In this document: positions 1 through 6,222 of the stretch, in pieces | Layout of the letters: each line of letters begins with the position of its first letter | Numbering within the stretch: position 1 is the first letter of the stretch | Assembly (NCBI GenBank): GCA_905479535.1 | Contig: CAJQMW010000077.1 | Coordinates: 1 to 7,744 of the forward strand | Length of the DNA: 7,744 nt | Direction of reading: 5' to 3' | Source of the DNA: an uncultured Maribacter sp. | GTDB taxonomy: Bacteria; Bacteroidota; Bacteroidia; Flavobacteriales; Flavobacteriaceae | Notes under the pieces: model-generated | The model's input: only the letters and a program-made list of their open reading frames with translations | The model's database searches: none | Told to the model about the DNA's origin: nothing | Position numbers and translations under genes: made by a program

Positions 1-213
1 GATATTAAAAATCAAAAATTGGGCAAAAAACAGACAATAACGGCAAACCAATTTCGGGAACTTTTTGTCCAAGAAGTATTTCCAGTAAAATCACTGCCTC
101 AAGATGCTGTTTTTATCAATAAGACCCAACCTTTAAGAAATACGACAATCAATGATTCTCTAGAGAGTGATAAATACTGGATAAACACCCCCCTAAAATC
201 AACTTCGGAATGA
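1..213 (+). CDS. C-terminal end of an unrecognised protein (5' end outside the window)
   Basis: The frame is open from base 1 to a TGA at 211-213 and gives about 70 residues, beginning DIKNQKLGKK and ending PLKSTSE. A TTG at 19 could be read as a start, but nothing supports it, so this is best treated as the 3' end of a longer gene entering from the left. The segment has no hydrophobic helix, no cysteine and no recognisable domain. It contains ordinary soluble-protein sequence such as FRELFVQEVFPVK and DKYWINTPLK. I do not recognise the family. The stop lies one base from the stop of the opposing DinB-family gene, so there is no room for a terminator between them. That the frame is coding rests on its length, codon use and the tight convergent junction. 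Confidence 0.6.
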   Translation, partial: DIKNQKLGKKQTITANQFRELFVQEVFPVKSLPQDAVFINKTQPLRNTTINDSLESDKYWINTPLKSTSE

Positions 214-214
214 A

Positions 215-670
215 CTATACCATTTTCCGTAGTGCCAATATTGACCCCAAGTGCAATCCCTCATGAAATAGATTAAAGGAGATAGCATCTTCTATATTCC
301 TCAAGGTTACTTTGGCGCTCGTCGTGTATTCATGATAATTTTTAAAAAGACCGGCCTCAAAATCCTCTTGTGTGCGCTGGACCGTGGATACCAATAAATT
401 GGTTATTGTTTTCATTTCTTCTTCGGTAGTGGTTCCATCGGGTACGGTGCCTTTTTTAAATTTATCCACAAATTCCTCTGGAATGCGCATCGGCTGTCCA
501 CTTAATTTATAAACCAGCAACTGTTGTGTAACGATCACGTGGACAATGTTCCACCAAATATTATTTCGAAAACCATCTGGGATTTTCAGCAAATCCTCCT
601 TTGACGTATTGTTTAAAATGTAATGAAGATTTTTTCGATTTTGAAGCGTAAATTCTAACTGATTTTTCAA
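215..670 (-). CDS. DinB-family protein (four-helix metal-binding fold)
   Basis: A 151-residue protein of DinB_2/DinB-like superfamily length. Three histidines sit where the family's divalent-metal triad is expected: H44 in WNIVHVIVTQQ, and H136 and H140 in the C-terminal FHEGLHLG. The family includes bacillithiol/mycothiol-dependent transferases and many proteins of unknown reaction. The substrate cannot be told from sequence, and a role in DNA damage should not be assumed from the name. It is probably cytoplasmic, with no signal peptide. The start is TTG at 670-668: an in-frame TAA lies 15 bases upstream, and the next ATG (M61) would remove the first helix and H44. No Shine-Dalgarno is visible on this strand. 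It is divergent from the Spx/ArsC-like gene across 86 bases and convergent with the gene to its left. Confidence 0.88.
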   Translation of the reverse strand: MKNQLEFTLQNRKNLHYILNNTSKEDLLKIPDGFRNNIWWNIVHVIVTQQLLVYKLSGQPMRIPEEFVDKFKKGTVPDGTTTEEEMKTITNLLVSTVQRTQEDFEAGLFKNYHEYTTSAKVTLRNIEDAISFNLFHEGLHLGSILALRKMV

Positions 671-729
671 AGGAGTATTGTTTTAATTGGACTTTAAAAA
701 TAGCACATTTAATGAGATTTAGGTTTCTT

Positions 730-743
730 TGTTGCGAAAACCA
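730..743 (+). promoter_or_regulatory. Candidate operator, copy 1: TGTTGCGAAAACCA
   Basis: This lies in the divergent gap between the DinB gene and the Spx/ArsC-like gene, ending 13 bases before the ATG at 757. Nearly the same sequence, with one extra A, occurs on the minus strand at 5122-5108, upstream of the UBP zinc finger gene. Both copies read toward the redox-type gene of their divergent pair. It is not a palindrome and I do not recognise the binding protein. That it is an operator is inference from recurrence and position only. Confidence 0.25.
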
Positions 744-756
744 ATCTTTTACCCGG

Positions 757-1107
757 ATGAAAAAAATATACCACCTAAGCACGTGCGATACTTGCCAAAG
801 AATCCTTGAAGAATTACAACCCTTAAATGGTTTTCAACTTCAGGACATTAAATTGGAAAGTATTACAGAAGAACAATTAGACCAAATGCGAAAATTGGCC
901 GGCAGCTACGAAGCCCTGTTCAGTAAAAGGGCCAGATTGTACCGACAAAAAGGTCTACATGAAAAACGGCTCTCGGAAACAGATTTTAAAAATCATATTC
1001 TAGAACATTATACTTTTTTAAAGCGCCCCGTTATTCAGGTGGAAGATCAACTATTTATCGGTAACAGTAAAAAAGTGGTTGCGGCCGCAAAAGAAGCCAT
1101 CCATTAG
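757..1107 (+). CDS. Spx/ArsC-family thioredoxin-fold protein (arsenate reductase-like)
   Basis: A 116-residue protein with the ArsC/Spx/YffB fold. It has an N-terminal strand followed by C10-D-T-C13 (YHLSTCDTCQ), an Arg-rich SKRARLYRQ segment at about 56-64 matching the family's substrate-arginine loop, and the cis-proline region FLKRPVI at 87-93 with R90. The CxxC pair is as in Spx-type members; classical plasmid ArsC has a single catalytic Cys here. Real arsenate reduction is therefore not assured, and a thiol-linked redox role is equally possible. The frame is open to an ATG at 712, but the 15 extra residues (with CC and a basic stretch) precede the family's normal N-terminus. ATG 757 puts the first beta strand at residues 3-8, so it is preferred. 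The stop TAG overlaps the GTG start of the permease by one base, implying coupled translation. Confidence 0.85.
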   Translation: MKKIYHLSTCDTCQRILEELQPLNGFQLQDIKLESITEEQLDQMRKLAGSYEALFSKRARLYRQKGLHEKRLSETDFKNHILEHYTFLKRPVIQVEDQLFIGNSKKVVAAAKEAIH

Positions 1108-2021
1108 TGAACAAAAGAACACTGGCCATTGCGGCGGCCATTGGCGCAACAACGATATACGGGCTAAACCACACAATTGCCAAAGTGGTCATGCCGGCAT
1201 ATGTGCAACCCCTAGGGTTCATTATACTAAGGGTTCTAGGTGCCGCGCTTTTATTCTGGCTTGTATCGTTCTTTGGGCCAAAAGAGAAAATCAATAAAAA
1301 GGATTATTTACGCATGTTACTCTGTGCAGTTTTGGGCATGGGCATTAACATGTTGGTGTTTTTTAAGGGCCTCTCCTTATCCACACCCATAAATAGTTCC
1401 GTTTTAGTGACTACCACCCCGATTATAGTATTGATCCTTTCCGCTTTGTTGATTAAAGAAAAAATATCCGCCAGAAAAATAGTAGGTATAACCATAGGCC
1501 TTCTTGGCGCTTTGGGGCTCATCCTCTTTAGCACCGAAATTAGGCAAGACGCGCCAAATATCCCTCTAGGGAATTTTCTGATTTTAATGAACTCGGTTTT
1601 CTATGGTTCTTACCTCATCGTCGCCAAAACTTTGATTGCCAAATACCATCCCTTTACTTTTATGAAATGGCTTTTTACGTTGGGCATTCTCATAAGTTTG
1701 CCATTTGGATATAGGGAATTCTTGGAAATCGATTTTACAAACCTCCCTTTTGAGGCCATTTGGCGGATTGCCTTTGTAATTGTGGGAACCACTTTTTGCA
1801 CGTATTTGTTCAACATTTTTGCACTTACCCAATTAAAAGCATCTACCCTTAGTGCTTTTGTTTATATACAACCCCTCATAGGAATAATTTACGCTATCTC
1901 TACGGGACAGGACTCCCTTACGACCGTCAAAATTATAGCGGCTAGTTTAGTCCTGCTCGGAGTCTACTTGGCAAGTAAAAAACCGACTGTGCCTAAACAT
2001 AAAAGGACATTAAATCGGTAG
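1107..2021 (+). CDS. EamA/DMT-superfamily permease (10 transmembrane helices)
   Basis: A 304-residue integral inner-membrane protein of the drug/metabolite transporter superfamily, built of two EamA repeats (about 6-142 and 150-292) with five hydrophobic helices each. Approximate helices are 5-26, 33-55, 66-87, 94-116, 123-143, 153-175, 182-201, 215-239, 243-263 and 270-292. The repeat-end signature is visible as TTTPIIVLILSALLIKEK followed by a GITIGLLGALGL helix, and again as YIQPLIGIIYAI with the last helix. A Lys/Arg-rich tail (KHKRTLNR) is probably cytoplasmic. The start is GTG at 1107, sharing its G with the TAG of the upstream Spx/ArsC-like gene, so the two genes form an operon. EamA proteins export amino acids, metabolites or drugs, and the substrate cannot be assigned. 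The partner gene does not prove an arsenic link, because arsenite exporters belong to other families (ArsB, Acr3). Confidence 0.93.
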   Translation: MNKRTLAIAAAIGATTIYGLNHTIAKVVMPAYVQPLGFIILRVLGAALLFWLVSFFGPKEKINKKDYLRMLLCAVLGMGINMLVFFKGLSLSTPINSSVLVTTTPIIVLILSALLIKEKISARKIVGITIGLLGALGLILFSTEIRQDAPNIPLGNFLILMNSVFYGSYLIVAKTLIAKYHPFTFMKWLFTLGILISLPFGYREFLEIDFTNLPFEAIWRIAFVIVGTTFCTYLFNIFALTQLKASTLSAFVYIQPLIGIIYAISTGQDSLTTVKIIAASLVLLGVYLASKKPTVPKHKRTLNR

Positions 2022-2060
2022 TATTTTTACTATGCACGCATAATATTGGACAAAATATCC

Positions 2061-2068
2061 TAGTTTTG
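2061..2068 (+). promoter_or_regulatory. Probable -7 box (TAGTTTTG) for the nitronate monooxygenase gene
   Basis: TAGTTTTG matches the Bacteroidota -7 consensus TAnnTTTG at every fixed position and lies in the 107-base gap after the permease stop. No TTG stands at the usual -33 distance; the nearest, at 2046-2048, leaves only 12 bases, so the -33 side is weak. Transcription would start near 2073-2075, with a leader of about 55 bases. The box contains the alternative TTG start codon at 2066, which argues that translation begins at 2129. Confidence 0.45.
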
Positions 2069-2128
2069 AAAAACAGGAACGCTAATTTTTCCAGTACTTA
2101 CGAAATCAACGTTTTAAAACCCTTACAC

Positions 2129-3103
2129 ATGAATCAAAAACCTGCCTTCATCGAAGATTTATCATTACCTGCCATTGCAGCACCTATGTTTCTTATATCT
2201 GGTCCAAAATTAGTGGTAGAGTGTTGCAAGAATGGCATTGTGGGAACTTTCCCAGCCCTTAACCAAAGAACTAGCGAGGGTTTTGAAGAGTGGCTCGTAG
2301 AAATAAAGTCAGAACTTCAAAAATTTGAAGAGGAAACAGGAAAAAAAGCCGCTCCGTTCGGGGTTAACTTAATCGTTCATCCGACCAATCCAAGATTGGA
2401 AGCGGATATAAAACTATGTGTAAAACATAAAGTTCCCATAATCATTACTTCCTTAGGTGCGGTATCTATGGTGGTGGATGCCATACATAGTTATGGGGGA
2501 TTGGTCTTTCATGATATCATTAAAAAACGACATGCGGAAAAGGCGGCTGGGGCTGGTGTAGACGGACTCATTCTTGTAGCGGCCGGAGCTGGAGGTCATG
2601 CAGGGACTATTAATCCTATGACGCTCGTAGCCGAAATAAAGAAAATCTTCAAAAAAACCATCATCCTTTCGGGTTGTATAAGCACTGGAAGAGACATTGC
2701 TTCCGCTATGCAGATGGGTGCGGATCTGGCCTATATGGGAACACGTTTTATTAATACCGATGAAAGCAAAGCAACCCCGGAATACCGTCAAATGATCATT
2801 GATGCCGGAGCCAGCGATGTCGTTTATACCGCATCGATTTCGGGAGTACATGCCAATTTTTTGGGTGCAAGCTTAAAGGCGGCCGGGATAACGGAAGAGG
2901 ATTTGAAAAAGGATACGAAAATAGATTTTGGGAAGGAACTGGATACCGAAGCCAAGGCTTGGAAGACTATCTGGTCCGCCGGTCAAGGTTCGGCCCTAAT
3001 AGATAACTCAGTCCCCGTTTCCGAGCTGGTTTCCAGCCTGAAATCGGAATTTAAATCGGCCATTGAAGAACAGTCCAAAATTCTAGAAACTTATCCGAAG
3101 TAA
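2129..3103 (+). CDS. Nitronate monooxygenase / 2-nitropropane dioxygenase-family FMN enzyme
   Basis: A 324-residue (beta/alpha)8-barrel flavoprotein of the NMO/NPD family, which oxidises alkyl nitronates such as propionate 3-nitronate using FMN and O2. Visible signatures are the N-terminal LPAIAAPMFLISGP (13-26), the strand FGVNLIVHP (77-85), AAGAGGHAG at 151-159 with H157 at the position of the family's active-site histidine, and the FMN-phosphate segment LSGCISTGRDIASAMQMGADLAYMGTRF, written here as LSGCISTGRD (180-189) then MGADLAYMGTRF (196-207). It is cytoplasmic with no signal peptide. A longer frame from TTG 2066 adds 21 residues, but that codon lies inside the -7 box and ATG 2129 starts just before the conserved barrel entrance. 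It is probably transcribed alone. It converges with the flavoprotein gene across 33 bases, in which I see no strong hairpin. Substrate is by family only; some members are enoyl reductases such as FabK. Confidence 0.9.
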   Translation: MNQKPAFIEDLSLPAIAAPMFLISGPKLVVECCKNGIVGTFPALNQRTSEGFEEWLVEIKSELQKFEEETGKKAAPFGVNLIVHPTNPRLEADIKLCVKHKVPIIITSLGAVSMVVDAIHSYGGLVFHDIIKKRHAEKAAGAGVDGLILVAAGAGGHAGTINPMTLVAEIKKIFKKTIILSGCISTGRDIASAMQMGADLAYMGTRFINTDESKATPEYRQMIIDAGASDVVYTASISGVHANFLGASLKAAGITEEDLKKDTKIDFGKELDTEAKAWKTIWSAGQGSALIDNSVPVSELVSSLKSEFKSAIEEQSKILETYPK

Positions 3104-3136
3104 AGAGTCTTAATGATGAAGTGTGACCGATATTGA

Positions 3137-4786
3137 TTAAACCTCTACCGTTGGTCTTTTGTTCAATTCGCCTAAAAATTGATGTACTTGGCTAACGGCC
3201 ATAGAACCCTCACCTACAGCGGAAGCAACGCGTTTTACGGAGCCTTTCCTTACATCGCCTACGGCAAAAAATCCGGGAATACTTGTTTCCATTGATTGTG
3301 GCTTTCGCTTTTTGAAAATATCACATTTGTACAGATCTTCTCCCGCTATTCCCGGTCCGGTACAAATGAACCCTTTTTCATCTGTGGCCACCAAATCACC
3401 TAACCAATCCGTGCAAGGTTTAGCCCCTATGAACGTGAACAAATTCGTGATTCTCTTTTCATTATCACCCTGATTACCGCTTAAAACAAGAGATTCCAAA
3501 TGATGTTCTCCCCTTAATTCCTTAACCTCAGTATGCAAGAGGACTTCTATATTAGGGGCGGCTTCAATTCGTTGTACCAAGTAATCGCTCATCTTTGCTC
3601 CCAAATCACCACCTCTTAGAATAACATATACCGTTTTAGCATGATCCGCTAAGAACAAGGCCGCTTGTCCCGCGGAATTACCTCCACCAACAACGCCAAC
3701 TTCTTCGCCTTTACAGGCGGATGCATTCATTCCGGTAGCGGAATAGTACACTCCGCTTCCTTCATATTTTTCAATATTATCGATGGGCAGTTGTTGATAA
3801 TTGGCGCCCGTTGCTGCCATAATCGCCTTGGTCTTGATTGTTTTACCGTTCGTGGCACAAAGAATAAAATGTTCCCCGGTATGTTCTAAGCTTTCCGCTT
3901 TGTGCGGAATAGAAATATTACACCCGAACTTTTGCGCCTGAACATAGGCACGATTGGCCAAATCACTTCCTGAAATCCCCGTTGGGAATCCCAAATAATT
4001 TTCAATTTTGGAACTTTTTCCTGCCTGCCCTCCCGGTGCCTTACTGTCTATCGTAACAACGCTTAGACCCTCTGAAGCTGCATATACACTTGCCGCCAGA
4101 CCGGCGGGGCCGGCCCCAATAATCAACAGATCAAAAACCTTATCCTCAAAATCCATCAGAACGCCCGCATATCTGGCCAGTTCGTCCAATGATGGGTTTT
4201 GGCAAACTTTCGCGTCACTATTGATGAGAATGGGCAACTCTTCTTTAGAAATATTGAAATTTTTCAACAACCCCTTGGCTTTATCAGAAACATCTATATC
4301 CAAAAAATTATACCAGATATGGTTTTTGTCCATAAAATCCCTAATCTCATACGTTTGTTTGGAGTTTCCAGAACCCACCAATCTTATACCGCCCGTAAAT
4401 TCGTTCAGTACGGTTTCCTGCCGTTGTAAAAAAGCATTGAGCAAAACGTCGCTGATATCGCTATGTTCCGCTATGGCCTCCTTTAACCTTTTAGGATTTA
4501 TACGCAAAAGAGAGGTCCCTGCCTTTGCGATTGCATGAAACTGCGCCCCACGATTACTCAACATGCCACTATCCCCAGAAAATTCGTTTTTTCCATGGGC
4601 TACTATAATGTTATCGTTATAAGGGTCTTCTATGGACACCTCCCCATCCAATATCACAAAGAAATCGTACTTAAGATCCCCCAAGGTAAAAACCCGGGTA
4701 TCCTCTTCATGATTTTCTATGCTGCCATATTTTTTAAGGATATTGATTTGCCTCTGGGTTAATTCCGGAAATCGTGGGTCTTTCAT
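3137..4786 (-). CDS. cNMP-binding-like / glutaredoxin-like / thioredoxin-reductase-like fused flavoprotein
   Basis: A 549-residue three-part protein. Residues ~22-111 resemble a cyclic-nucleotide-binding beta roll (FFVILDGEVSIED; phosphate-cassette region FSGDSGMLSNRGAQ). The Glu of the usual FGE and the RxA ending are altered, so nucleotide binding is uncertain. Residues ~133-210 fit a glutaredoxin fold with a cis-Pro in ELPILI (P185), but SKQT (142-145) stands where CPxC belongs. Residues ~217-540 are a thioredoxin-reductase-like domain: FAD motif GAGPAG (224-229), GGQ (252-254), NADPH-side GGGNSAG (367-373) and FAVGDVR with G510-D511. By spacing to GGGN, the redox CATC of TrxR is replaced by ATGM (350-353). 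FAD and NAD(P)H binding look intact, but classical thioredoxin reduction does not. The architecture is a known fusion in many bacteria; the physiological substrate is not established. ATG 4786 is chosen four bases after the zinc finger stop; an upstream in-frame ATG at 4843 would overlap that gene. Confidence 0.88.
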   Translation of the reverse strand: MKDPRFPELTQRQINILKKYGSIENHEEDTRVFTLGDLKYDFFVILDGEVSIEDPYNDNIIVAHGKNEFSGDSGMLSNRGAQFHAIAKAGTSLLRINPKRLKEAIAEHSDISDVLLNAFLQRQETVLNEFTGGIRLVGSGNSKQTYEIRDFMDKNHIWYNFLDIDVSDKAKGLLKNFNISKEELPILINSDAKVCQNPSLDELARYAGVLMDFEDKVFDLLIIGAGPAGLAASVYAASEGLSVVTIDSKAPGGQAGKSSKIENYLGFPTGISGSDLANRAYVQAQKFGCNISIPHKAESLEHTGEHFILCATNGKTIKTKAIMAATGANYQQLPIDNIEKYEGSGVYYSATGMNASACKGEEVGVVGGGNSAGQAALFLADHAKTVYVILRGGDLGAKMSDYLVQRIEAAPNIEVLLHTEVKELRGEHHLESLVLSGNQGDNEKRITNLFTFIGAKPCTDWLGDLVATDEKGFICTGPGIAGEDLYKCDIFKKRKPQSMETSIPGFFAVGDVRKGSVKRVASAVGEGSMAVSQVHQFLGELNKRPTVEV

Positions 4787-4790
4787 ATTG

Positions 4791-5069
4791 TTATTGATAT
4801 TTAGCAATTTGTTCGTGGATGTAGCACCACATCCATTTTTCATTTGGTTCTGCCGATATGATTACAGGATGCCCCTGTAATTTGGCATGGTTTCTAGCGT
4901 GTTTATTAGGAGAACTATCACAACATAGCGTTATGCCACAACTTTGACAAGTCCATAAGTGGACCCATCCACCACCTGTCTTCTCACATTCCTCGCACTC
5001 GTATTTTTTTGGGGCTTTTGATATGGTAAACTTTCCTAAATGTCCGCATTTTTCTTTTCGTAGCGCCAT
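4791..5069 (-). CDS. Small UBP-type zinc finger protein
   Basis: A 92-residue protein that is almost entirely one zf-UBP domain. Probable zinc ligands are C8/H10, C25/C28, C41/C44, C50, H57, H61 and H67 with the final C82-Y-x-H85. Bacterial family signatures are GGGWVHLWTC, CCDSSPNKHARNH, GHPV and WMWCYIHE. In eukaryotes the domain (HDAC6, USP5) grips the free Gly-Gly C-terminus of ubiquitin. Aligning by the Cys and GHP spacing, the HDAC6 carboxylate-binding Arg corresponds to S52 here, so ubiquitin-like tail recognition of that type is unlikely. No ubiquitin-like protein is encoded in the window. It is cytoplasmic with no signal. The stop is four bases before the start of the TrxR-like flavoprotein, so the two are almost certainly co-transcribed. 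The function is unknown; it may act as a partner or substrate adaptor of that flavoprotein. Confidence 0.9.
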   Translation of the reverse strand: MALRKEKCGHLGKFTISKAPKKYECEECEKTGGGWVHLWTCQSCGITLCCDSSPNKHARNHAKLQGHPVIISAEPNEKWMWCYIHEQIAKYQ

Positions 5070-5107
5070 CCCTAAAATTACAACAAAGATTTAAGTATTT
5101 TTAGTCG

Positions 5108-5122
5108 TGGTTTTTCGCAACA
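5108..5122 (-). promoter_or_regulatory. Candidate operator, copy 2: TGTTGCGAAAAACCA
   Basis: Read on the minus strand, this is the copy-1 motif at 730-743 with one extra A in the A run. It sits in the 82-base divergent gap between the zinc finger gene (start 5069, 38 bases away) and the bestrophin gene (start 5152). It could affect either direction. Function is inferred only from the recurrence and the matching orientation toward a redox-type gene. Confidence 0.25.
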
Positions 5123-5151
5123 CTTACCTTCAATTTTAAAATCTATAGTAG

Positions 5152-6168
5152 ATGTACGTAAAAAGAAATATCGGCTGGGGTCTCCTTCTAAGGTACGCTT
5201 GGAAAAATTTAATTTTTTTTACTGTTTATGCTGCTTCGGTATTCTGCGTTTACCATTTTTTGGGTTGGAATTTTATAGATATTCCCTTTCAACCTCTAAG
5301 TGTGATCGGTATCGCAGTTTCATTCTATATCGGGTTTAAAAATAGCCAGAGCTATGACCGTTTCTGGGAAGGACGTAAAATTTGGGGAGGAATTGTCAAT
5401 TATAGCAGAACATGGGCCATTCAAGTTTTAAGTTTCGTTAATTCGGGCGATAAAGAATATGATAAGAAAATGCACACGCAGATGATCCATAGGCACATAG
5501 CTTGGATCAACGCACTACGGGTGCAGTTACGCCAACCCAAGTCTTGGTCCCTTAAGGAGAATAGAATGGTAGAGAAAGTGTTTGATCGGCATGACGAGCG
5601 TAACATTTCGTGCAACGAAGCTCATAACTATGTTAGCATGCGTGAATTCAGCGATTTAAAAAAACGCGTTAATCCCGCCACTCACTTGGTCAAAAATCAA
5701 GCTTTTGATGTTTGCATGCTAAAGGAAAAAAAGATTTTAGATGGTTTTCAGGAAGATCAGATGCAATCCGTTCTAGAAGAGTTCTATAACCTACAGGGAA
5801 AATGTGAACGTATAAAGAACACTCCGTTCCCTAGACAATATGGATATTTTTCTAAGGTATTTACCTGGATATTTGTTTTGTTACTCCCTTTTGGTTTGTT
5901 AGATGTTTTTGAGGATGATTCCATGAAAACTGTTGGCTCCCCACAAGAATGGTACATTTTCTTAATGATACCTTTTTCAGTTTTAATTTCGTGGATATTT
6001 ACGACCATGGAAATTGTTGGGGATAACAGCGAAGACCCATTTGAAGGAAGAATAAACGATGTGCCGATGACCGCCCTATGCCGTACTATCGAGATAGATT
6101 TAAGGGATATGCTAAACGAGGAAGAACTACCAGAGCCCGTGAAGCCCAAGGATAACATTCTATATTGA
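5152..6168 (+). CDS. Bestrophin-family ion channel protein (RFP-TM/UPF0187)
   Basis: A 338-residue membrane protein of the bacterial bestrophin family (YneE/UPF0187). Landmarks are a hydrophobic helix at about 19-39, a second at 47-62 running into FKNSQSYDRFWEGRKIWG (62-79), and a soluble helical middle. Then come TPFPRQYGYFSKVF (224-237), helices at 236-253 and 267-288, and GDNSEDPFEGRINDVPM (290-306). The acidic GDNSEDPFEG stretch lies where eukaryotic bestrophins carry their Ca-clasp and bacterial ones an NPFG-like loop. Bestrophins form pentameric channels; eukaryotic members conduct chloride, and the one structurally studied bacterial member (Klebsiella) is cation-selective, so ion choice is open. 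The ATG at 5152 gives the usual length. The next gene starts 54 bases downstream on the same strand and may share the transcript. No convincing promoter box was found in the upstream gap. Confidence 0.92.
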   Translation: MYVKRNIGWGLLLRYAWKNLIFFTVYAASVFCVYHFLGWNFIDIPFQPLSVIGIAVSFYIGFKNSQSYDRFWEGRKIWGGIVNYSRTWAIQVLSFVNSGDKEYDKKMHTQMIHRHIAWINALRVQLRQPKSWSLKENRMVEKVFDRHDERNISCNEAHNYVSMREFSDLKKRVNPATHLVKNQAFDVCMLKEKKILDGFQEDQMQSVLEEFYNLQGKCERIKNTPFPRQYGYFSKVFTWIFVLLLPFGLLDVFEDDSMKTVGSPQEWYIFLMIPFSVLISWIFTTMEIVGDNSEDPFEGRINDVPMTALCRTIEIDLRDMLNEEELPEPVKPKDNILY

Positions 6169-6222
6169 AATTTAGTTTTAAGATAGACGCAAAATAGTAT
6201 AAACGAATCTTCATAGTTTATT

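Noticed and set aside
712..756. Upstream ATG at 712 as start of the Spx/ArsC-like gene
   Set aside because: The added 15 residues (with CC and basic residues) precede the normal first strand of the fold; ATG 757 gives the usual family N-terminus.
671..756. -7/-33 promoters in the DinB / Spx-ArsC gap
   Set aside because: TAGGTTTC (720-727) on the plus strand has no TTG at the right distance. On the minus strand a TTG is 20 bases from TAAATCTC, which matches only partly. Neither is convincing.
2066..2128. TTG at 2066 as start of the nitronate monooxygenase
   Set aside because: It falls inside the TAGTTTTG -7 box, and the extra 21 residues show no family similarity that I recognise; ATG 2129 is better.
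3104..3136. Bidirectional terminator between the nitronate monooxygenase and flavoprotein genes
   Set aside because: No stable GC stem with a T run is visible in the 33-base convergent gap.
4008..4538. Long plus-strand open frame opposite the flavoprotein gene
   Set aside because: It lies wholly inside a confidently identified gene on the other strand, and its product resembles no family that I know.
4787..4843. ATG at 4843 as start of the fused flavoprotein
   Set aside because: It would overlap the zinc finger gene by 53 bases, and the extra peptide is just the zinc finger sequence read in another frame. ATG 4786 fits the four-base operon gap.
5084..5091. Minus-strand AATCTTTG as -7 box for the zinc finger gene
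   Set aside because: It matches TAnnTTTG at all but one position, but the nearest plausible TTG is 26 bases away and the leader would be very short; not strong enough to list.
6199..6221. ATAAAC/GTTTAT inverted repeat before the YheT start
   Set aside because: Six AT-rich pairs with an 11-base loop are expected by chance in such sequence; no function can be claimed.
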